Source: Rutpela maculata
Lineage: Eukaryota > Arthropoda > Insecta > Coleoptera > Cerambycidae
Assembly (NCBI GenBank): GCA_936432065.2
Contig: OW386293.2
Span: 32,314,234-32,378,233 of the forward strand
DNA: 64,000 nt
Reading direction: 5' to 3'
Below the pieces are notes generated by a model. The model was not told where the DNA came from, did no database searches, and saw only the letters and a list, made by a program, of their open reading frames with translations. Every line of letters begins with the position of its first letter. The first letter of the stretch is position 1. Shown piece by piece: positions 10,078 to 19,846 of this stretch. The position numbers and the translations under genes were made by a program.

Positions 10078-10575
10078 CCTATTTTTGGCAAAATTATTTT
10101 ATATTATAAAAAGTATTCCATGGCCTCCTCACAAATATATAAAATTTTTCGAAAATTAACCATTTTTTCTAGAGGTAAATATGACTTGATATAATATATC
10201 ATTGGATAGCTAATTTAAATTGTAAATAATGAAATAATTTACAGGGTGTTCCATTAAAAAAAAAACACAAGTTATGTCTATATCTCGAAAACTGAGGCAT
10301 CTTCTTTTTATCAGCAACGGATTCTACTCAAAAAGGTGCCTTAAGAATGTGTTATTCGACTTTCGATTTACACTTGGTAAATGAGATATAGAAGACATCC
10401 AAAAATGCCAATTTTCCAAAAATGCAGTGTAGCTCGGTAGTCGAAAAAGATAGACGATCGCGGTTTGCGCCTTTGTTTGTTTCTCGAAAATCAAGCTCAG
10501 GACACCTGATGGTTTTTGTATATCTGCCATAGTTTCAGAGAAAACCTCAAATCCCATCCAATTTGGTCCACCCTG
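10035..10575 (-). repeat. Element B right terminal inverted repeat
   Basis: Reverse complement of about 3553-4040, with TTCCATGGCCTCCTCACAAA (10117-10136) and TACAGGGTGTTCCATT (10240-10255) as landmarks. A few indels separate the arms, so they have diverged since insertion. Confidence 0.85.
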
Positions 10576-10780
10576 TACATCAGTCTTCGTTTAGTGAATT
10601 CCGCCCTTTGCCAGGATCTTTTTACATTTCCTGTTCATGTGTGCGATGTCATTTCTTCATCAGTGCATGATACCGAAGCTATATCTCAGCACTGGTACCG
10701 CCAGAGTATATTTACCGCTATTATTTTGTTTTTCGAGTTCAGCGCGCTTTTGATAATCTGCCTGATGCAACGAGATTATT
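10576..10780 (-). pseudogene. LINE reverse-transcriptase C-terminal region, upstream half
   Basis: The minus strand reads LHQADYQKRAELEKQN, GKYTLAVPVLRYSFGIMH, then after a shift HMNRKCKKILAKGGIH and KTDV, meeting QRLYAKRKDGG at 3552 across element B. The A-x-P-V-L-x-Y-S-F-G-I segment followed by a basic stretch and G-G-R-G-L is the post-palm region of some insect LINE polymerases. Two stops and a frameshift show it was dead. Upstream catalytic motifs are not visible. Confidence 0.65.
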
Positions 10781-11561
10781 ATTATTATTGTTATTTTATA
10801 TTATATATTTTACTAGTAACTGCACTAGTGTTATTATTTGTGTAAATATCTAACGTTATGTAGTCGATTCAAATTCGGCGTTAAAAAGTAACATCGCAGG
10901 AAAAAAATTCCTGCTGACTTGTAAATTTATGGTGATTGAAGTGAATTTATGACGAACATTTCTTGTTCTCAGTCGTTGTTCATACTATGTATTTATCTAA
11001 AAATTACATAACAATTAAACACAATTACACTGATAATAAAAATGCAAATGGTAAGTAATTGCATCACAATTAATACAACAAACAACTTGTCTGTAACTAC
11101 CTATTTATTTTCTGATAAAAAAACACTCCACGTAAAGTGGAAAACGGAGCCAATGTCATTCGTTACGTAGACGGTATTCCGATAAAATATTTAAATTGTA
11201 AAGGTACGACCATTTCCACTAAATAAATTGAGTGTGCGAGTATTAATAGCACGTGCATTATAGGAACTGAACACGCTATCGTATGCAGTCACGACATGGA
11301 AATCTATCACTGTTCCATAAAAAAAAACAATTGTACGTTTTCAATTCGTACATACGTCATGTAGAGTATTATCGGATGCAAATGTTTAACCAAACGCCGG
11401 GTACCTATAAATCATAGTTCTATTCGGAACATGGGAAAGTTGATTTAAACATTTTATGTTTGGCCGAATTCTAGGATATAAAATAAAGAGCTCTGTAAAA
11501 GTTAATGAACGGTTTAAAGTCAATATTTCTAATTTGTGCTATTTTTGTTTGTCTATTAGTA
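10781..11561. other. No recognisable feature
   Basis: AT-rich interval. A TTATTATTATTG run near 10771-10800 lies at the LINE border. No convincing reading frame, inverted repeat or tandem array was seen. Confidence 0.4.
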
Positions 11562-12258
11562 TACAGGGTGATTCTTTTAAGGCGGCCATTCGAATATTTC
11601 CCACTTGCAGATGAGATAGCCATTTGAGATTTGGTACCCCACCCTAGTCGACTATTGCGAGTCCGAAAATAATAATTTCAAAATGGCGGCACTTCCGAAA
11701 ATAGCGGAAGTCGATACCAACTTGCTTATTTTAAATGGTACACCCTATATATTTTCGACTTTTCGAAATGATCATAATATTCTGAGTTAAAACATGTAGC
11801 ACACCCTATACCTAAACCGAGCAGTTTCGGAGATATTTGACACTTTATAAAAAATTTGACAGGTGCAACGGTTTGCAAGAACCGTTATAACTTTCTTCGT
11901 GTAGGAGTTCCTTATTTGCTCTTTGGTACGTAGAAAGAACACAAGATGAGCTATTCTCTACAAAAAAAATAAATTCCAAAATAGTATACCAAGTGCTTTA
12001 TTTTTCACGTTACATTTTGTCAAATTCAAACCTCAAAAACTTTTTTATTTCAAATGGAACACCCTGTATTTTTTTACATCAAATTATGTTAAATTAAATT
12101 CCCTTTTTTCCAGTATAAGCATTGTAGGGGTTAAAGTTACAACTTTTCGAAATATTGGCGATTTTCTTAAATGTCCAAGAATTTTTAGTAAAAATTGTCA
12201 TCAACTTACCCATGATTAGAAATAATCATTAATGTCAGTCATTCTCTTTTGTTAAAAA

Positions 12259-12433
12259 ATGCCAGCATGTTTAAATTACACCCACGAAGACTTTTAGATT
12301 TGTTTATTATTTATGGAGAATATGATAAAGTAATAATACCAAGAACATGTAACACATTTGCTACTCGATACCCACAAGAACAGAAACCATCCACCATCCA
12401 CTGTAAACCACATATTGGATAATTTTATTACTT
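12259..12433 (+). pseudogene. Element C1 transposase N-terminal fragment
   Basis: ATG 12259 opens MPACLNYTHEDF then a stop; the adjacent frame continues with a YTxEDLLDxLFIYGE-like stretch, VIIPRTCNTFATRYPQEQKP and STIHCKPHIG. This is the start of an insect IS630-type transposase (Y-T-x-E, L-x-x-x-Y-G-E, then R-Y-P). Only the first HTH survives. C2 carries the same fragment at both ends of its centre, showing that the TIR runs into the coding sequence. Confidence 0.65.
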
Positions 12434-13124
12434 CCACGTCCAGTGGAAGTATAGTAACGACAAAAAAAATTTTAAAAATTTTTATTGTCCAAATAGGCTT
12501 AAAATGTCATGAAACGTCGAGATTTTAAGTTTCAACGAAAAAAAAATTCTGTCTGTCTGTCGGTCTGTCTGCCTGTAACTTTTTTTTGTGCGCACGTTTA
12601 CTCTGGAACCGTTTAAGATATTCACTTGAAATTTGGTACACATATGTACTTTAACGAGATCTAGAACTAGATTATATTTTCATCTAGTTCCGTCGAAGGG
12701 TTGGGGGTAAATTGGGGTAAATTTGGGGTAAATAGGTCAATCAAGCAGGTAAGAGTCCATAAAATTGGTATTTAGTATATACAAGAGAAGCTAAGGTCTC
12801 AAAAAAATTTTTGGCATTAGCCACCCCCATTACCACCCCCACCCCCTTATTAAAGGGGATGAAAAAAAATTGTGATTTAGTGTTTGTACAGGAACCAGAA
12901 ACCTCAAAATATTTTTTTACTTCATCCACCCCCCACTATCACCCCCCTATCACTACCCCCCACCCCCTCTACCGATGTGGGGTATCGTTTTATGGGTTTT
13001 TGGGGTAGAGGATTTCAAATATTATATTATTAAAGTTCCATAAACAATTATTTTCACATACAAAGTTTTTTCGTTGTGAGTGACTTGGATAGAGAATCTG
13101 GATGTGGAAGTAGTGATTCCTTGG
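12434..13124 (+). repeat. Repeat D, copy 1 (~690 bp)
   Basis: Begins TTACTTCCACGTCCAGTGGA and ends near GATGTGGAAGTAGTGATTCC...GGGCAGCGG. TACTTCCACGTCCAG at the start is inverted relative to CTGGATGTGGAAGTA near the end. Inside are a CTGT-rich run (12549-12575), GGGTAAATTGGGGTAAAT units (12706-12735) and C-rich CCACCCCC tracts (12822-12965). The uninterrupted equivalent site is seen in C2 near 20815. Other copies: 26008-26661 and 27131-28375. Confidence 0.85.
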
Positions 13125-13365
13125 GCAGCGGTTTTTTAGAATATTTGGCTCTGTCAAATAGCACGTGCTAAATTTTTTATGGCAATCAATGTAGAATTAA
13201 ATTTGAGGTGGACTTATATCAGCATGTCCTATATCTACACATGTACTTTGAATTTTTCACAAGTTTTTGTTGAAAATTATAATTCATCCAAAAAAACGTA
13301 GAAGCCTATGAAACAATTGAAACAATAAAGTGGGTATCGATTAGCAAATGTGTTACAGACTTAGA

Positions 13366-13854
13366 AGAAATATTCGATGTATCGGGAGATATTTTATTTT
13401 AAGAGCTGAATCCTTTATCCAAATATTGTATATTGTATAAAATTGTAGAAAATTTTATGCACTTTGTTTTTTGTGCAGAAATTAAATGACAAAAACAATA
13501 TTTGCAAATTTTTTTTTTATAATCGGACGCCATTTTGAAAGTACAGCCAGTTTCTTTGGGGGGCATGTCTAAAATTGTTCCTTAGGCTTTAATCTTTATG
13601 AAAAACATTGTCTCCAAGGATCGGGGGGCATGTACAATTAGGGTGGGTTCCCGTAGTAATAGGTTCGACTTCTGAGACAAAAAAATCGAAGTAAAAAGTA
13701 GGAAACTGTTTGATCTGCAAAGTTCCAATTGATACACAACTTAGACATGTTACAGAGTTGAGATAAGTACCAAAAAAAGTATTTTCAGTACCCAGTACAA
13801 GTGGTTTAAAGTTATTTTTTGTTACTCTCAGGCAGGCGGTATACCAATTCACAA
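13366..13854. other. No recognisable feature
   Basis: AT-rich sequence with a GGGGGGCATGT motif occurring twice (13556-13566 and 13624-13634). A minus-strand 87-codon frame at 13589-13852 resembles nothing I recognise and is probably chance. Confidence 0.35.
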
Positions 13855-14125
13855 TTTTGAAATTCCCTGACTTTTCCAGGACTTTTCAATAAAAATTCCA
13901 GAAAATTGATGAGCGGGGGAGGGGAAATGGAAAACGTTTTTTTAACGAGCGGGGAGGGGGTGCAAGATGGGAATAACTTTAGATATATGTAATTTTAATA
14001 AATTTTCCCGGACTTTTTTTATAAATTTATAAATTCCCCGATTATTCCCGGATTTCTCTGACCAAAATCAAATTCCCTGAATTTTCCAGGTTTTTCCTGT
14101 TTTCCAGAAAGTATACACCCTGCCC
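13855..14125. repeat. Repeat with CCCTGACTTTTCCAGG-type motifs
   Basis: AATTCCCTGACTTTTCCAGG (13860-13879) and AAATTCCCTGAATTTTCCAG (14070-14089) are direct copies bracketing a GAGCGGGGGAGGGG / GAGCGGGGAGGGGG pair (13911, 13959). The block ends at TATACACCCTG (14113-14123). Similar CCCTGA-TTT-CCAGG repeats are common in insect MITE-like sequences; family not established. Confidence 0.5.
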
Positions 14126-15545
14126 AGTACTAAGTAAAAGTTACACTTTGAAAGATGTACTTACAGTATTAAGTATTAGAGATTAGATTAGTCAACTTTT
14201 CTTGGCTTTGAAATCTTTCCTGACAAAATATAGAACCAATTCAATAGGAATAAGTGGTGCCTACTAGCCAGCAAACAGATAAATGACGGCGAGCGGTAGA
14301 GATGCGACGCACAGGTGCCTGCTCAAGGTTTCGTCCCAACCGGCGCGGCGTTGGCGTGCAATTAAAAAGTTTTACCATTAAAAGTATACCAGAAAAAATC
14401 ATCACAAAACCAAATCTCAGCCTAACAAGAATTGTAATGTACTTCCTAGAAATTTGAAAAAAGTGCTGCCAATTTCCTTAGGAATATCTATTTGGATTTG
14501 GGTGTATCTTGCCTTTGTGGGTGTAGTAAAATAATTTGTGCCAAAGAGAAGTCCATTTTTTGTTTAATCCTGCTTTACTGATATTCATACAGCCCTGGAG
14601 ACACAGACTCTACGGAATCTTTATTTTCAATTCCGTCTTTGGCCATAAGTCGACTGTTTCATTGTATTTTATGGCGCTGTGTTCTTTAACCCATATACAT
14701 ATATAGTTAATTTTAAATTCAGATATTTTTAGTACTTAAATAATTATAGTGTTTACTTAATGTAATGAAAGGGTGGACACATATTGGGAACTGAATTAGA
14801 AGTATTATTTATTGTCAAGAGTCCTGATCTGCAGTCACTTACAATTATTGAATTTTTAACTTGTCTACTTGCAATATGTTCCAAGATTTTAGCTATAACA
14901 TATACCTCTGCTGAACAAATTGACTTCTCTTGGGAAAGTTTAAAATTTGATTATGTACTTGAGTTAAGTGTTAACCTGTATCGTAATTAATTTTGAAGAC
15001 GTATAGAAATGCATAGATTTGGGGAATTTTTCTAAAGCGTGTCGGAGAATGATTTAATTTTCTCTGGGATTTCTTGAATAATTAGAAAATATTATATTCG
15101 TCTGGCTTCAAGTCAAAATAGTCAGCCTGAGGGTGAAAGTGGTTTATTAGAAACTTCTAATATCCTATGCGCAGAGGCGGGAAATTATTCTTTTCCCAGA
15201 ATTTATTAGCTAGATCTAAGATATTTAGGTTATGTATTTAGCAGGATTTTTAAGAGTTAAATTTGTATTATTTATTTTATATTACATCGATTTTATTTAG
15301 TACACACTTGCTAGCGGATCCACAGAGAGTACAACGGTAATCTAATAGTGATTGATCTAATATACGACCTATAAAAAGAATTGAGACTTGTGGATTTTTT
15401 CCCCACCAAGTTTTTGAACGTAGTCCTTGAGGAGGGTCCTGTTATCTTCGCTGGATCGTTTCAATTTTAGTATATGTACCGCCGAAGCGAGTACTGTCGT
15501 GCGCAAAAAAAAACAACATGTATAAATAACAATTTACATTACTGA
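14126..15545. other. No recognisable gene
   Basis: AT-rich apart from a GC-rich patch at 14285-14360. A plus-strand 68-codon frame at 14784-14990 begins MGTELEVLFIVKSPDL but matches nothing I recognise. I see no boundary repeats. Confidence 0.35.
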
Positions 15546-15760
15546 CTAACTACTACTGACTAACTTCACTGAAATGATCCAGAAGCACTTCATTTTCCAA
15601 ATACTTTGATCGCATAGTGTTTCTTCCAATCTTCTGGTGGTATTTTTAGCTTTAGCCCATATGAATTCAATAGAATTTACATCCGGGTGATAAGGCGGTA
15701 ATCGTAAAATAACATGTCCATGACTGCATAAAGTATCAAATTGATTGATTGATTGATTTA
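15546..15760 (-). pseudogene. DDE transposase C-terminal fragment
   Basis: The minus strand reads INQFDTLCSHGHVILRLPPY then HPDVNSIEFIWAKAKN. L-R-L-P-P-Y-H-P-D-x-N-x-I-E-x-x-W is the third-acid region of a DDE_3-type transposase common in insects, with Asp in HPD and Glu in IEF. Upstream coding is replaced by INQSINQ, from a TTGATTGATTGA run (15740-15757) that may be slippage. The preceding N-terminal part was not found. Confidence 0.75.
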
Positions 15761-15911
15761 TCCAGCGTGTGGTAGGCATTGCTGCCACTCCCAGGTATAC
15801 AGCTGGGTCTGCTACGTTCACGCTGGGTTGGATTAGAGTCATGCTTGTTGCCAGCAGCGAGAGCCGCATAGCGCATGGTAAAGGAATGTGGGATGGGAGG
15901 TGTAGGTATTT

Positions 15912-16450
15912 GTGAGATGCGTTACCGCACTGTGTCGTGAGGGAGCATTTAAGCTCCCTTTTTGTGCTTTTGGTTCTGAACTTCTGCCTCTTCTAAGTCT
16001 TCTTGTGAAATATTTGCCGCGTTGTGTCGTGATATGGAATGTTTATGCTCCTCTTTCTGTGTTTCTGCTTCTTCGAGTCTTCTTTTTCTGAGTCTTCTGA
16101 TTCCTCGATTTCTTATGTTAGGTTGGATTTGGGTCATACTTGTTGTCAGCAGAGAGAGCCACATGACATGTGAAATGCGTTGCCGCATTATGTTCGTGAT
16201 ATTTAATGTTTATGCTCCTCCTTTTTGTATTTCTGCTTCTACAGATTTTCTTATTCTCCTTCTGCGTCTTCTGATTCCTCCGTTTCTGGTTCAGGTAGAG
16301 TATATATCTGTAGGTATTTGTGAAATGCGTGGCCGCACTGTGTCATGATGTGGAGTGTTTGTGCTACTCTTTTTGTATTTCTGCTTCTACAAGTTTTCTT
16401 CTTCTTCTAAGTCTTCTGATTCCTTGGTTTCTGGTTCTGGTAAAGTATAT
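15912..16450 (-). repeat. Degenerate tandem array, ~150-165-bp units
   Basis: Units contain TGTGAAATGCGTTGCCGCA-type, TATGCTCCTC and TCTTCTGATTCC motifs. Starts lie near 15912, 16004, 16169 and 16319, so the first unit is short. On the minus strand the units encode a repeated basic/acidic peptide (RNRGIRRLRKRRLEEAET, QKEEHKHSISRHNAAN). This could be an expanded piece of a transposon gene; no domain is recognised. It adjoins the DDE fragment at 15546-15760. Confidence 0.65.
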
Positions 16451-17122
16451 ATCGCTGAAATTTCTTTGTGGAATTCATTTTTTCCCATCGCTTTTCTTTC
16501 CCAGTATGTTTGGTCCTTTCCCAGTTTGTTTATGATCTTCTCGGTTGTTTTCCACGTGTAACCTGGTCTCCCTATTTTTAGTGTAGTATTTAATGTAAAA
16601 TTTTTCACTTATCAACGAGCGCAATTTTGACCTGAAAAACCTCACTTGATAAAAAATTAATGTTCCTGTCAATTAACCATTTTATCTGCCTTCCTAGAAT
16701 TTGATGATGGTGCTGGATTTATTTGCACATTATGGTAGAGTACACTGTCAACGCCCACTACAGAATTTTTCACCAAATCAGAATCACCATTTACTTCAAC
16801 CTCTTAACAAAGTTCATTTAAGTCCTGAGAAAACGAGGCAGAGTTCGGAATATTTTTAGGTTATGGGCCATCAATTATAACACATCGTGTATAAAACTTG
16901 GTTTTGCGTCTCTTCAAATAAAGCTATAAGAAAAGAATCGCATATAGATGGTCCACCCCCTGTGATCCGTATTCTTTTTATTTATAAATACTTAAATAAT
17001 AGTTTAAGATATTACCTGCTATATGGATACATAATTTTCTGAAAGGAAATAATGACTTCCGACTCCATAATCCCTAAAACTTCAATTTCAAGTTGACAAA
17101 AGTGAAATATGCTAACCCCCTC
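16451..17122. other. No recognisable feature
   Basis: A minus-strand frame (16387-16608) continues the repeated peptide upstream but has no recognised domain. The rest is AT-rich with no boundary signals. Confidence 0.35.
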
Positions 17123-17901
17123 TGTATAAATGAAGCTGAAATTAGCAAGTTTTAAGCTGGCAGGTTTTAAGGATTTCCGACTTAAAAATTCTCTAAAAAA
17201 AAATCCAGGCCGAAGGAAACTCCGGTACTTGGCATTTCGATAGATTTGGGCATGACAATTATTTTAATGTCAATTTCAGAGTTTCCTTCGCCGTACTTTG
17301 CCCAGCAAGGTTAACTTTAGCGTCCCGCGCGCGCTGTTTTAGCGCCGAGTCCGCCTTAAAAATTCTCTAAAAAAAAATCCAGGACCAAGGAAACTCCGGC
17401 ACTTGGTATTTCGGTATGTTTGGGCACGACAATTATTTTAATGTCAATTTCATAGTTTCCTTCGCGTTCTTTTAACAGCAAGGTGAACTTTAGGGTCCCG
17501 CGCGCGCTGTTTTCGCGCGGAGTGCGACTTCAAAATTCTCTAAAAAAAAAATCCAGGCCGAAGGAAACTTCGGCACTTGACATTTCGATAGATTTGGGCA
17601 TGACAATTATTTAATGCTAATTTCAGAGTTTCCTTCGCCGTACTTTGCCCAGCAGGGTTAACTTTAGCGTCCCGCGCGCGCTGTTTTCGCGCCGAGTCCG
17701 ACTTAAAAATTCTCTAAAAAAAATCCAGGACGAAGGAAACTCTGGAACTTGGCATTTCAATACATTTGGGCACGACAAATATTGTAATGTCAATTACAGG
17801 GTGAACTTTATATTTTACTAAATAAATTTAGTAACGTTCCCGTGCAAAATCCTTAAAACCTGCCAGCTTAAAGCCTACTAATTTCGGCTTCATTCTGTAT
17901 A
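17123..17901. mobile_element. Short TIR element enclosing a 174-bp satellite
   Basis: Inverted ends: GAAGCTGAAATTAGCA with AGCTGGCAGGTTTTAAGGAT on the left (17132-17176) and ATCCTTAAAACCTGCCAGCT with GGCTTCATT on the right (17853-17894). The arms are about 55 bp. Nearly everything between is a tandem array of 174-bp units. No coding capacity. TIR elements that carry internal satellites are known seeds of satellite expansion. The target duplication is unclear. Confidence 0.8.
17175..17815. repeat. 174-bp satellite, ~3.7 units
   Basis: The landmark CTCTAAAAAA occurs at 17191, 17365, 17538 and 17712 (spacing 174, 173, 174). Each full unit contains CGAAGGAAACT and, about 60 bp on, its inverse AGTTTCCTTCG, so a stem can form within each unit. 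A GC-rich CCCGCGCGCGCTGTTTT box is also in each full unit. The last unit is truncated. Confidence 0.95.
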
Positions 17902-19120
17902 ACCCATTACGTTATTTAAATGAAGGCGAGAGCAAAGAGTGGACTTATAATAAGTGTTTAATGATATAAAAAAAAAATAGTACAGAAATTAAGGCACACG
18001 TGTTCAAACCACTCTTACAAGGCAATGAGCAAGTTTTTCGACGAGAAATTTCTATTAATAAACAGCAAACTAATTAAATTGGCTAACGATTTGCTAGTTA
18101 AAAATAAAAAATATATAAAAACTTATTATGCAATAAGTAGCAACTTTTTTCGGTACTTAGTATAGGCTTCCAGACGTATATCAGTTTGTTAGTGTTTAAA
18201 AATGAAGGTCATACATTGGTTTCTTTATCACTATGCCAGTAAATTATAATAATATTGACGGTGACATCGTTTTTAGGTATTTAGTAAATATCTGAGAGTA
18301 TAAAAAATCTACCATAATGTGAAATGGGTAGTAACTTAAAATTTTAATTACTGAGGTAATCTTTAAAATTTTAGACCGGTCAATTTATAATCCTGTCTAT
18401 AGTGTATCAGGCTACTACGAGAACTATAAAAGATAAGACAGTGTAAAATGAACAAACAGAAAAAAAAATTTGTTTCATACAAAAAAATCTGTAATGGTAT
18501 ATCTCCAGTCAAATTAATTGTCCTGAAGATCGCAGCACCTAGGAGAATAGACTACAAGCCCATCGTAGCATGAATTATATATTCAGTACGATGCTGGTGT
18601 GTGAAACCATAACCTGGGGAAGGGTTGCGCCCGGGATTTCTCACCCTGTAACCATCAAATATGTACGGCGTTGCTGAATAATGCTGGCATTAACAATGTC
18701 TGCAACCGAAACTCCAACATTGTTCCACATTATTGATCTTCGCAAATATCTACTGAGTAAGTGGGCGTTGTTAAAGGATGAGGTTCAAGAGAACGAATTG
18801 AGATTTAATTTACAACTAATCAAGAGGGCAAGAAAATATTATGCGTCTATGTACTTTTGCATCGTAGACACAGCTGAGGGTACAGCTTTTGACAATGAGT
18901 TGTAATAGAACAAACGGTGTACTATTAGAAATAAAACATTCAGATATCTCGTCTTCATTATTCACGAAACTATGACTAAAACTGTTTTGGAGAAAGTTGA
19001 GAATACTAATTTCGACAAAACAGTCCCTCCAATATCGCCACAAACAGTCTGGTATAGGGAAAAATCTCGAAAAGTTTATGAATATATGCCACAGTGGTGT
19101 GCAAAAGAAATAATAAGGTA
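17902..19120. other. No recognisable gene
   Basis: Mostly AT-rich. A 74-codon plus-strand frame at 18681-18905 (MLALTMSATETPTLFHIIDL) has no recognised domain; sequence after about 18960 may belong to the LINE interrupted further on. No clear boundaries. Confidence 0.35.
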
Positions 19121-19184
19121 AGGAACTGTGAACCAGAGTGTAGTAGATCCTCTATTAAGCATGAGGTCAGACGGTACCAAAAAT

Positions 19185-19444
19185 CAGGGCCGTGCCTACC
19201 AGTGTGCGAATGTGTGCACCGCGCACGGAAGGCCGCATAAAGGGGCGGCAAATTGGCATACGGCATGCAGTCTTAAGACACAAGTCAAAAGGAAAAGGCA
19301 GCGCACGGCACTTTTAATAATAAAGGACCTGGGACCCCGAGTGGCAAAAACAAAGGCGGAAGTCGGCGGGGCGGCCAAGTATCCCTATGGGGCGTAATAT
19401 TTAATTTTGCACACAGGCGTACAAGGTGACTTGGCACGACCCTG
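19185..19444. mobile_element. 260-bp hAT MITE, target duplication CCAAAAAT
   Basis: Ends CAGGGCCGTGCC (19185) and GGCACGACCCTG (ending 19444) are inverted. The 8-bp CCAAAAAT occurs exactly on both sides (19177-19184 and 19445-19452). CAG-type ends plus an 8-bp duplication define hAT. The inside is GC-richer than its surroundings and non-coding. Confidence 0.95.
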
Positions 19445-19530
19445 CCAAAAATTACATTCAACAAGCCCTTCACTATTACCATTGGATATAGGACTGGACA
19501 ACAGGAGCTCCTGATACATCACGTAAAGGC

Positions 19531-19844
19531 CTGACCTGGTACACTGACGTATCTAGAATGGAAACAGGAGTTGGAGTAGAAATACGTGGTGAAAGGCCAA
19601 GGGCGAGTATAAATCCCTTTCTTGGTCAGTACTCCACTGTGACTCAGACAGAAACTCTGGCTATACTCGAGTGTGTACATGAGAATGTCAAACGACGATA
19701 TGTGAACTGACTGGTATGAGACTGCCACGAAGAGCTCAAAATTCTGGGTGAGCAGAACAGAGTCAGACTACTCTGGGTGCCAGAACATACCAGTATAGAT
19801 GGCAACGAAAAAGCTGATGAACTTGCTAGACAAGGAGCAGCTAA
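19531..19844 (+). pseudogene. LINE RNase H domain, first part
   Basis: TWYTDVSRMETGVGVEIRGE begins the RNase H fold: the first acidic position is the D of YTD, and VTQTETLAILECVHENVKRR gives the second (E of QTE/QAE). The segment with the third acid (usually TDSQ) is deleted. Reading resumes at DCHEELKILGEQNRVRLLWV, then PEHTSIDGNEKADELARQGA with the final GNEKAD motif. This is the RNase H of a Jockey/I-like LINE. Two stops and the deletion mark it dead; element C2 interrupts it at 19845. Confidence 0.9.
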
Positions 19845-19846
19845 TA

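Larger units (their letters stand above)
3553..10575 (+). mobile_element. Element B: 7-kb long-TIR IS630-type transposon with nested insertions
   Basis: The left end CAGGGTGGACCAAATTATAT (3553) is mirrored by AATTTGGTCCACCCTG ending at 10575, with TA on both sides (3551-3552 and 10576-10577). The inverted arms are unusually long: about 3553-4040 against 10035-10575. A plus-strand transposase (pieces at 4146-4411, 6785-7631 and 9997-10077) is interrupted by two other elements, 4412-6781 and 7632-9996. Without them B would be about 2.3 kb. It sits inside a minus-strand LINE. Confidence 0.9.
11564..13365 (+). mobile_element. Element C1: long-TIR IS630-type transposon, right arm truncated
   Basis: CAGGGTGATTCTTTTAAGGC at 11564, preceded by TA (11562-11563), is the same terminus as C2 (19847). 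About 870 bp of the left arm matches C2's left arm closely. A transposase start lies at 12259-12433, where repeat D (12434-13124) is inserted. After D, sequence at 13128-13355 matches C2's centre, and homology stops near 13365 just inside the right arm. C1 has therefore lost nearly all of its right TIR. Confidence 0.85.

Noticed and set aside
15912..16450. A repeat-containing structural protein gene on the minus strand
   Set aside because: Units are interrupted by stops and frameshifts and adjoin a dead transposase; a DNA-level tandem array explains the pattern.
18681..18905. A 74-codon plus-strand frame as a host exon
   Set aside because: No recognised domain and no supporting neighbours; it is close to a LINE remnant and could be decayed transposon coding.
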